A stretch of 12,085 nt of DNA from an uncultured Ruminococcus sp. (GTDB lineage Bacteria; Bacillota; Clostridia; Oscillospirales; Acutalibacteraceae). Positions 1-5,699 of this stretch are shown here, piece by piece. Both the position numbers and the translations under genes were made by a program. The stretch covers positions 1 through 12,085 of the forward strand of contig CADBRK010000172.1 of the NCBI GenBank assembly GCA_902797065.1, written 5' to 3'. The notes under the pieces are model-generated. The model saw only the letters and a program-made list of their open reading frames with translations, was not told the origin of the DNA and made no database searches. Every line of letters starts with the position of its first letter. Position 1 is the stretch's first letter.

Positions 1-23
1 TATAGCTTGTTAGAGTAACTCCC

Positions 24-46
24 ATGGTGTTTGATGCCATGGGCGT
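24..46. repeat. Short perfect inverted repeat near the left edge
   Basis: CCCATGG and CCATGGG flank a 9-nt spacer and are followed on the plus strand by a T-rich stretch (GTTTAGTATTTTT). It may be a weak plus-strand terminator for a gene left of the window. The rest of positions 1-301 shows no gene, RNA or promoter I can support beyond the three hairpins listed. Confidence 0.3.
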
Positions 47-122
47 TTAGTATTTTTATGACGCTGGGGGATTGAGGGGTTACCAAAAAACTTGATGAAA
101 TTTCAGAGGATTTGAGTTTAAG

Positions 123-147
123 AAAGCCCGCATAAAATGCGGGCTTT
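123..147. terminator. Strong intrinsic terminator hairpin
   Basis: A perfect 11-bp GC-rich stem (AAAGCCCGCAT with ATGCGGGCTTT) with a 3-nt AAA loop. On the plus strand it is followed by TCTGTTATTTG, on the minus strand by CTTAAACTC. It could end a plus-strand transcript entering from the left as well as catch read-through from the minus-strand cluster. Confidence 0.7.
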
Positions 148-238
148 TCTGTTATTTGTCGATGCAGAAAAATTTCTAACATAAACAGAAGAATAATATC
201 AACTGTTTTGCACGAATAATCACATATTAATTAACAGA

Positions 239-275
239 CACCGCAGAGAATTTCAGAAAAACACCTCTGTCGGTG
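239..275 (-). terminator. Possible terminator of the cluster
   Basis: About 30 nt past the stop of the last gene, the minus strand can form a stem (CACCG-CAGAG with CTCTG-CGGTG, one bulged base, loop about 16 nt) followed by TCTGTTAATTAA. The U-tract is poor, so this is tentative. The stronger hairpin at 123-147 may be the real stop. Confidence 0.35.
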
Positions 276-301
276 CGACTCACACAATTCAGTGTTATAA
301 A

Positions 302-1177
302 TTATATTCCATACTTCTTTATCTCCCCGGCAGCGAAATCGGCAGTACTTCCGGAATACTTCACTTTTCCGTAATCTTCCGGATCGTAAAAATCCCCCGA
401 CCCTATCAGATACGCCAGACGATCTGCCTTGAACGCAGTAACAAACGGATCAAAACTATGTGCTTCTTCAGCCATTTGCAGAAAATCACGAAAGACAGGT
501 TCTTCCGAAGATGATTTTGTAAATTTCAGTTCTCGCATAAAACGCTTGACATGAACATCGGGTTTACAGAAACTCTCTGTTCCTATATCTTTGATCCAGT
601 TTGAAGCAAGAGCAAATCCCCAGCCTTCTTCACGCTCTCTGTTTGATCTATCTTTATATTTATAATGCACCTGCTTTGATGCCGATACTATTTCGTGAAC
701 AAGCTTCACTTTCTCCCTCGGGGTCCGAGCTTCATTGAAATAACCGTATAAGCTTTCGGGCGTTGAAAAGTCTGACAGATACTTCGACATTCCGCAGATG
801 ATATTTACATAGATCTTGACGCATCTCTGTGTGTAATTGTCTTCCTTCACCGCTCCGAAATTCAGATTATTCATCAGATCATCGTATAACTTTTGCGGTT
901 CATCGGTATATGTATCAAGCATATATTCAAAATTACCGTTACGGAGTATCTCGCTGATCTTTGCACCGTTTTCAGTGTCATACATCAGCCGCTTTTTCTT
1001 TGGTCTGTACCAATCATTGTAGAAGCATACCACAGTGAAAAAAACATCATTGAGTGAATCTTTTTTCGGACACTCGAGGTATTTGTCAAGGCTGTGCGCT
1101 GTAAGACCTTCGCATTTTTCGAGAAGATACTGATACGCATCGCGTATAATACAAGCATTTCTTTCGCATATTTCCAT
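302..1177 (-). CDS. Uncharacterised protein with HhH-GPD glycosylase-like motifs
   Basis: A 291-residue soluble, mostly helical protein that I do not recognise with certainty. The most telling part is GWGFALASNWIKDIG (185-199) followed by KPDVHVKRFMREL (205-217). This resembles the core of HhH-GPD base-excision DNA glycosylases, where a helix-hairpin-helix is followed by an Asp in a D-x-H-V-x-R segment; here Asp207 would be that residue. The usual LPGVGxxTA hairpin is not clear, so the link is distant. The C-terminal segment ADRLAYLIGSGDFY (251-264) is another landmark. There is no signal peptide or membrane segment. The ATG at 1177 is chosen because GGAGG (1185-1189) lies 7 nt upstream; an ATG at 1213 lacks a comparable site. 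It sits 66 nt after the transporter gene, on the same strand. Nothing links its function to cobalamin or methionine, so it may be a passenger at the end of the unit. Confidence 0.8.
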   Translation of the reverse strand: MEICERNACIIRDAYQYLLEKCEGLTAHSLDKYLECPKKDSLNDVFFTVVCFYNDWYRPKKKRLMYDTENGAKISEILRNGNFEYMLDTYTDEPQKLYDDLMNNLNFGAVKEDNYTQRCVKIYVNIICGMSKYLSDFSTPESLYGYFNEARTPREKVKLVHEIVSASKQVHYKYKDRSNREREEGWGFALASNWIKDIGTESFCKPDVHVKRFMRELKFTKSSSEEPVFRDFLQMAEEAHSFDPFVTAFKADRLAYLIGSGDFYDPEDYGKVKYSGSTADFAAGEIKKYGI

Positions 1178-1184
1178 CGTGGAA

Positions 1185-1189
1185 CCTCC
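1185..1189 (-). promoter_or_regulatory. Ribosome binding site deciding the start of the HhH-GPD-like gene
   Basis: GGAGG on the minus strand, 7 nt before the ATG at 1177. This site would lie inside the gene if the upstream ATG at 1213 were used. Confidence 0.65.
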
Positions 1190-1243
1190 ATAATTAATAT
1201 CTGTCATATGCAAAAAAGGCTAACGGCGTTTTACAAGAATGAT

Positions 1244-3865
1244 CTAAACCAATCCGTATTTCAGCTTGACACGCTCTATCTTTTTTATCACCGGAACCGC
1301 TGCCCAAAAGAGGAATACGGCTGTCGCTATACCGTGTACAATATCAAGCGGCAAGCCCGCTGCATAATATGCAATAAGATTTTTGTATGACAGTTCGGAA
1401 TGAGACAATATCAAAGCCGCAGGATTCATTATAAGACCATATAATAACGGAGCGGCCAGAAATCCGAATACGGAAAACGAATACTTATTTTTGGGAATTA
1501 GATCCGATCCGAATATTAATCCCGATAAAAATCCAATCAACCCCATACCGAACATCTGCCATGGCGTCCACGGACCCTGCCCGAAAAGTATATTTGAGAT
1601 CAGCATTGATAAAGAACCGATCAAAAAGCCCGATTCAGCTCCCAACGATGCGCCTGCAATAATAATTACAGCGGTTATGGGTTTGAACTGAGGGAACATG
1701 TAAAAAGCTGTCCTTACGGCTACTGCCATTGAACACATCACAGCAATAAGAACCAATTCTCTTGTTTTGATATGACGTTTCTCAAACACTGCAAAAAAAG
1801 GCAGCATACATTCGAGCATTATCAAAAGAGAAATAAATAAATATTTTGCGTCTCCGAAAAAATACACTCCGATAAAGATTGTCAGAGGTATAGTTAAAAA
1901 AATTAATAATATTTCTGCGACCCTTTGTTTCGCAGATCTTATTACGGGATGTATTAAGACGTTTTCGGTCTTCTTGTTATCGGGTACACCAAAAAATAAC
2001 GCTCCGATCAAAAATACAATAACAGACGCATTGATGATAAGATCACTGTGAGGAATATCTATTCCGAGCGGCTGCTTGAACACTGCAAAAAACAGAACAA
2101 ACAGTACAAATGCCGCAGTGAGCATTGCTTTAATAGGAATAGCTTTTCTTTTTTTTGAATGATCGGTTTCAGGAATTTTCTCAGTGCGGAAAAAATCGGA
2201 CGGAAAGCGTTTGTTTTCTTTTTTTGATATTGGCAGAGACAATGTTTTTCTAATATCATCAGCCGTTACAGCGTTTGGTATCACGCCCTTCGCCATTCTT
2301 GCAGCCGGAGTCGTAAAAAAAGTATTATCAGAAAAAAAGCTGTCCGGTACTGACGTGCTTACAATATCTCCGTCAAAAAGTAACGCACATCTGTCTGCAT
2401 ATTCTGCGCAAAACTCAGTGTCATGGCTTACCATAATAATACAAACACCTTCGTTCGCTATGCTTCTGAGAATTGCGCCCGTCTCGGATTTTGCTTTGAC
2501 ATCTATACCCTTGACAGGCTCGTCAAGAAGGAGTACATCGGGTCTGCGCAGTAAGACTTTAGCCAGTGCTGCCATCTGCTGTTCTCCCCCGGACAGATCG
2601 TACGGATGATGCTTTTTCAGTTTGCTCAAACCGCAGAATTCAATGATTCTTTCAACATTCCCGCTAAAGGTTTTATCGTGCTCAAAATCATCTACAGAGT
2701 AAAGATCATCTTCTACCGAGTCTTTTAAAAAAAGAGTCTTAGGATCCTGAGGCAGCAAGCATATACGTATATTCTCCTTCTGTGTACCGACAGACGTCAA
2801 ACCGCTGTATGTTTTTGAAATACCTGCAATAACATTAAGCAAAGTTGTTTTTCCCGAACCGTTGCCTCCGTTAACGGCGAGTATTTCTCCTCTCCACGCA
2901 GATAAAGACAGACCTTTCAGCACATCGGGCGTATTTTTGCCATAGCGAAAAAACACGTTTTTCAGAGTAACGATTGGTTTTTCGTTTTCCTTATGAATAG
3001 AATAATCGTGTGTGATCGGACAGAGAGCCGTTTTTTCCGAATAATCTTTTAAAAACCGCTTCCCCTCACCTATCGTCATTTTTACCTTTTCAGGCTTAAC
3101 TGCAAATGCAGACATAATTCTTGCGGAAACGGGCATTGATTCCAACAGCGGATTATTTGTCTTAAATAAATACAGCGCTGTTTCCCGGGGAGTTCCCTCA
3201 AAAATCATACGACCCTTATCTATAATAATGAACCTATCGGTCATGCTGCAAATATTCTCCAATGTGTGCTCGCAAAGAATGATCGCAGTTCCGAATTCAT
3301 CGTGTATTTTTCTTAAAAGCATAAGAAATGCTTCCGACGCAACAGGATCAAGCTGCGCTGTCGGCTCGTCGAGTATGAGAACAGACGGTTCCTGTATCAT
3401 AACGGACGCAAGGTTAAGTATCTGTTTTTGTCCCCCCGAGAGTTCACATATTTTGGAATACAATTTATCTGTCAAGCCGAAAAACACCGCAGTTTCCGCA
3501 ACCTTTCTGCGTATAACGGGCGTCTGTATGCCGAGATTTTCCAAGCCGAAAGCAAGCTCATGCCAGACTTTATCGGTAACGCTCTGATTCTCCGGCGACT
3601 GCATTACAAAACCGATCTGTGACGCCTGGGTCAGCTCATCTGTTTCGCCGAGTGGTTTACCATTAAAAAGAATACTTCCGCTTGATGTACCGTGCGGACT
3701 CAGTGATGATTTAAGATGACGCAGCAATGTTGTTTTTCCGCAGCCCGATAACCCGCAAATCGTAAAAAACTCTCCGGAATTCACCGAGAAGGATATGTCA
3801 TCCAAAGCGTTTGATTCTTGATCAGGGTATGAAAAACTCAGATGTCCGATCTTAAAGATTTCCAT
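1244..3865 (-). CDS. ECF transporter ATPase-ATPase-S-component fusion, putative cobalamin importer
   Basis: An 873-residue protein combining three ECF parts. ATPase 1 (about 1-245) has Walker A GLSGCGKTT at 38-46, signature LSGGQ at 142-146, Walker B VLILDEP at 162-168 and switch His200. ATPase 2 (about 298-530) has Walker A GGNGSGKTT at 333-341, LSGGE at 424-428, LLLDEP at 445-450 and His481. Both sites look competent. The C-terminal membrane part (about 578-873) shows roughly ten hydrophobic segments. The last 170 residues resemble an S component and include GQGPWTPWQMFGMGLIGFL at 762-780, a signature I associate with CbrT-like (cobalamin) S components in Firmicutes. The ATG at 3865 has GGGAGG (3873-3878) 7 nt upstream; an in-frame ATG at 3907 lacks that support. 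It overlaps EcfT by 28 nt. Energised import of a vitamin is firm by family. Cobalamin as substrate is inferred from the DUF4430 and metH neighbours. Confidence 0.9.
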   Translation of the reverse strand: MEIFKIGHLSFSYPDQESNALDDISFSVNSGEFFTICGLSGCGKTTLLRHLKSSLSPHGTSSGSILFNGKPLGETDELTQASQIGFVMQSPENQSVTDKVWHELAFGLENLGIQTPVIRRKVAETAVFFGLTDKLYSKICELSGGQKQILNLASVMIQEPSVLILDEPTAQLDPVASEAFLMLLRKIHDEFGTAIILCEHTLENICSMTDRFIIIDKGRMIFEGTPRETALYLFKTNNPLLESMPVSARIMSAFAVKPEKVKMTIGEGKRFLKDYSEKTALCPITHDYSIHKENEKPIVTLKNVFFRYGKNTPDVLKGLSLSAWRGEILAVNGGNGSGKTTLLNVIAGISKTYSGLTSVGTQKENIRICLLPQDPKTLFLKDSVEDDLYSVDDFEHDKTFSGNVERIIEFCGLSKLKKHHPYDLSGGEQQMAALAKVLLRRPDVLLLDEPVKGIDVKAKSETGAILRSIANEGVCIIMVSHDTEFCAEYADRCALLFDGDIVSTSVPDSFFSDNTFFTTPAARMAKGVIPNAVTADDIRKTLSLPISKKENKRFPSDFFRTEKIPETDHSKKRKAIPIKAMLTAAFVLFVLFFAVFKQPLGIDIPHSDLIINASVIVFLIGALFFGVPDNKKTENVLIHPVIRSAKQRVAEILLIFLTIPLTIFIGVYFFGDAKYLFISLLIMLECMLPFFAVFEKRHIKTRELVLIAVMCSMAVAVRTAFYMFPQFKPITAVIIIAGASLGAESGFLIGSLSMLISNILFGQGPWTPWQMFGMGLIGFLSGLIFGSDLIPKNKYSFSVFGFLAAPLLYGLIMNPAALILSHSELSYKNLIAYYAAGLPLDIVHGIATAVFLFWAAVPVIKKIERVKLKYGLV

Positions 3866-4728
3866 TTTCTGTCCTCCCTGAAATTGATCGTAAGCGGCAT
3901 TATACACAGCGCCGCAAAGACAACGTACGCTGCAAAAGTCAAAGCACCCTGTTTACCGACAGAAAAAGACGGATAATAGCTGTACTTAAATCTGCCGCTG
4001 CAAAAAGACGCGATTATCGCTATGTCAAAGATAACAATAATAACAACTGCCGCTATATCTCTCGGAAAAAACCTGTATACTGTATAGCTTGTTCTCTTCT
4101 TCAGCCCATATCCGCGGCTGTTCATTGAATCCGCCGTGTCAACAGAGCTTTCCATAAGCCATTGTATCAAAGCAGAAAAGACCTTGACGGTATTCTTTAT
4201 GCGTGTAAAAACCGATCCGTTTTTAGTATCACAGCCCATCTCTGCCTGAACTGCTTTAACAGACATGAACTGCACCTTTAGTTTTTCGGTAAAATTCAGA
4301 GTCATAGAGATAAGCAGGGCAATTCTCGGCATAAAGTTCCCGAAAAGACAGATTACCTTATCCGATGTAAAAATATAATTCACGGTAAAAAACCAGAATA
4401 TTACGCACGACAGCATCGCTGCGGCGGCGGCTCCAAAAATAACAGATTCAAGCGTCAGAGGGTTTCCGTCGGGCAGATAAGCGAGTATGGTAATACCCTT
4501 GTGGCTGATGAGCGGATTTATCACTATTATCATCACAGAGGAAAAAAATGCCGTCTTCAGATACCGAACGATCTTATCTGCGCCTCCGTAGTAAGCAAGA
4601 TACAGCAAGGCGGAAACACTCGATATAATCAGCAATACAGGGTTCATTATCATCATAGTTACGGTTAAGACAGACGCAAAAAACAACAGCTGTACCGTAG
4701 GATTAAATTGTGAAAAGCCCGTATCCAT
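3838..4728 (-). CDS. ecfT: ECF transporter transmembrane protein EcfT
   Basis: The integral membrane coupling subunit of an energy-coupling-factor importer. It links the two ATPases to the substrate-binding S subunit. The 296-residue product has hydrophobic segments at about 11-47, 56-74, 93-120, 131-147, 224-243 and 262-281. The long amphipathic region between about 145 and 220 is typical of EcfT coupling helices. The second coupling motif is clear (SMNSRGYG at 201-208, with the X-Arg-Gly motif at 204-206). The first is degenerate: AEMGCD at 162-167 has Met164 where family members usually have Arg. The ATG at 4728 is preferred over one at 4773 because GAGGTGA (4734-4740) precedes it with good spacing and because it follows the previous stop by 1 nt. 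Its 3' end overlaps the start of the ATPase/S-component gene by 28 nt. Family assignment is firm; the substrate comes from context. Confidence 0.92.
   Translation of the reverse strand: MDTGFSQFNPTVQLLFFASVLTVTMMIMNPVLLIISSVSALLYLAYYGGADKIVRYLKTAFFSSVMIIVINPLISHKGITILAYLPDGNPLTLESVIFGAAAAAMLSCVIFWFFTVNYIFTSDKVICLFGNFMPRIALLISMTLNFTEKLKVQFMSVKAVQAEMGCDTKNGSVFTRIKNTVKVFSALIQWLMESSVDTADSMNSRGYGLKKRTSYTVYRFFPRDIAAVVIIVIFDIAIIASFCSGRFKYSYYPSFSVGKQGALTFAAYVVFAALCIMPLTINFREDRKWKSLRSDI
3873..3878 (-). promoter_or_regulatory. Ribosome binding site deciding the ATPase/S-fusion start
   Basis: GGGAGG on the minus strand, 7 nt before the ATG at 3865 and inside the end of EcfT. It supports MEIFKIGHLS as the N-terminus, which is also where ECF ATPases normally begin. 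Confidence 0.7.
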
Positions 4729-4729
4729 A

Positions 4730-5644
4730 TCAATCACCTCTGTAATGATTACCGACGTCTTCGCCAAGGTCACAGGTATACAGAAAAGCCACGCTGTCGC
4801 CTTCGCAGAGTTTTATATCAGAGCAGCTTACCGACGGAAATTCTCCGTTTATACTGAACATCCAACCCGAAAGATTGCCGCAGTCAAGCTCGTACAAATT
4901 GTTTATACCCTCTATATATGCGCCGCCGGTCACAGGAATGAGCGAAAACTCCAGCGGAATACCGTTTTCTCTGCAAACTCTCTGCAAAAGTGAAAAAGCA
5001 GAATCGCCTTCCGAAAAAGTAACATCGGTTACTCTGAGTATTTCGCCGTCCGGAGGGAGAATATCTTTTATATCGTCGCTCAGCTTATCTGAATTCAAAG
5101 CGTTTGCACAGTTGATCATCAGGGTACAATGATACTTTTCGTCAGAATGTTCTGTATCGGTGTATTCTTCGAAATAGGATACCGAGATGTTCTGAGAAGA
5201 GTCATCAACATTCTGTTCAGGCTCAGAGCTTTCTTCTTCGCCGTATTCTTCCGAACTGTCGTCTTCACTTGACGGGGAGTTATCTGCTTCGCTTTCATGC
5301 GCCGTTCTGTCGATTTCTGTTACGTTATGTGATACGGGTTCAGACCGAGAAGAAACATCTCCGTTATCCGATACTCTTTCCGATACATATTCCGATGATT
5401 CATCCGAAGAAGCAGGTGTTTTTTCAGAGGAAGAAGGATTCTCCGGGAGTACCGTATTACTATTATTCTCCGTGTTCGGGGTATCTTCTGATCCTGCGGT
5501 TTCAGCGGAAGATGTATCAATATTTGGCAGTTCTGCTTTTTTTGACGATACAGGATCACCCAAAAAGAACGCCGCTGTCAGCACTGCCGCAATAACAAGC
5601 CCTAAGATCAGACGAGTTTTATTATTATGAAAGAACGACTTCAT
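4730..5644 (-). CDS. Membrane-anchored, stalked DUF4430 protein
   Basis: A 304-residue extracytoplasmic protein, possibly the second cobalamin-handling component. Residues 11-28 form a hydrophobic N-terminal segment after a basic start (MKSFFHNNKTR). No lipobox Cys follows, so it is either an uncleaved anchor or a signal peptide. Residues about 32-165 are a low-complexity stalk rich in Ser, Glu, Asp, Pro and Thr, as in cell-wall-spanning linkers. Residues about 170-295 look like a DUF4430 domain: VTDVTFSEGDSAFSLLQRVC at 205-224 and the GNLSGWMFSINGEFPS segment at 256-271, the typical GWMYxVNG-like signature, then EGDSVAFLYTCDLG near 281-294. It holds seven Cys (173, 179, 224, 255, 274, 280, 291), so disulphides are possible. 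The ATG at 5644 has GAGGT 7 nt upstream. The stop is 1 nt before the EcfT start, suggesting coupling to the transporter. The anchored position near the ECF importer fits a handover role, which is inference. Confidence 0.83.
   Translation of the reverse strand: MKSFFHNNKTRLILGLVIAAVLTAAFFLGDPVSSKKAELPNIDTSSAETAGSEDTPNTENNSNTVLPENPSSSEKTPASSDESSEYVSERVSDNGDVSSRSEPVSHNVTEIDRTAHESEADNSPSSEDDSSEEYGEEESSEPEQNVDDSSQNISVSYFEEYTDTEHSDEKYHCTLMINCANALNSDKLSDDIKDILPPDGEILRVTDVTFSEGDSAFSLLQRVCRENGIPLEFSLIPVTGGAYIEGINNLYELDCGNLSGWMFSINGEFPSVSCSDIKLCEGDSVAFLYTCDLGEDVGNHYRGD
4734..4740 (-). promoter_or_regulatory. Ribosome binding site deciding the EcfT start
   Basis: GAGGTGA on the minus strand, inside the last codons of the stalked DUF4430 gene and 5-6 nt before the EcfT ATG at 4728. 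It supports coupled translation and rejects the ATG at 4773. Confidence 0.65.
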
Positions 5645-5662
5645 TGAACCGACCTCATATAT

Positions 5663-5687
5663 AAAGGCTGTCTATTCAACAGCCTTT
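5663..5687 (-). terminator. Intergenic hairpin between the two DUF4430 genes
   Basis: A perfect 9-bp stem (5663-5671 with 5679-5687, arms AAAGGCTGT and ACAGCCTTT) with a 7-nt loop lies in the 55-nt gap. On the minus strand the stem is followed by TTTATATATG, a weak U-tract, so partial termination or an mRNA-stability role is more likely than a full stop. The plus-strand tail (TTTTTATTGTTTCTTTT) is better, but no plus-strand gene ends here. Confidence 0.5.
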
Positions 5688-5699
5688 TTATTGTTTCTT

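Noticed and set aside
1..40. Minus-strand ATG at 40 with an open frame running off the left edge
   Set aside because: Only 13 codons are visible, no ribosome binding site precedes the ATG, and the ATG lies within a palindrome.
1178..1243. T-rich stretch after the ECF fusion gene as a terminator before the last gene
   Set aside because: TTTTTT is present after AGCC on the minus strand, but no convincing stem precedes it.
2184..2609. Plus-strand open frame of 141 codons, and one at 3228-3587
   Set aside because: They are antisense to the conserved ATPase domains of the ECF fusion and show no family signature, so they are mirror images of the real gene.
5269..5595. Open frames on both strands over the Ser/Glu-rich stalk
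   Set aside because: Low-complexity coding DNA often leaves alternative frames open. The stalk frame is continuous with a DUF4430 domain and has the ribosome binding site.
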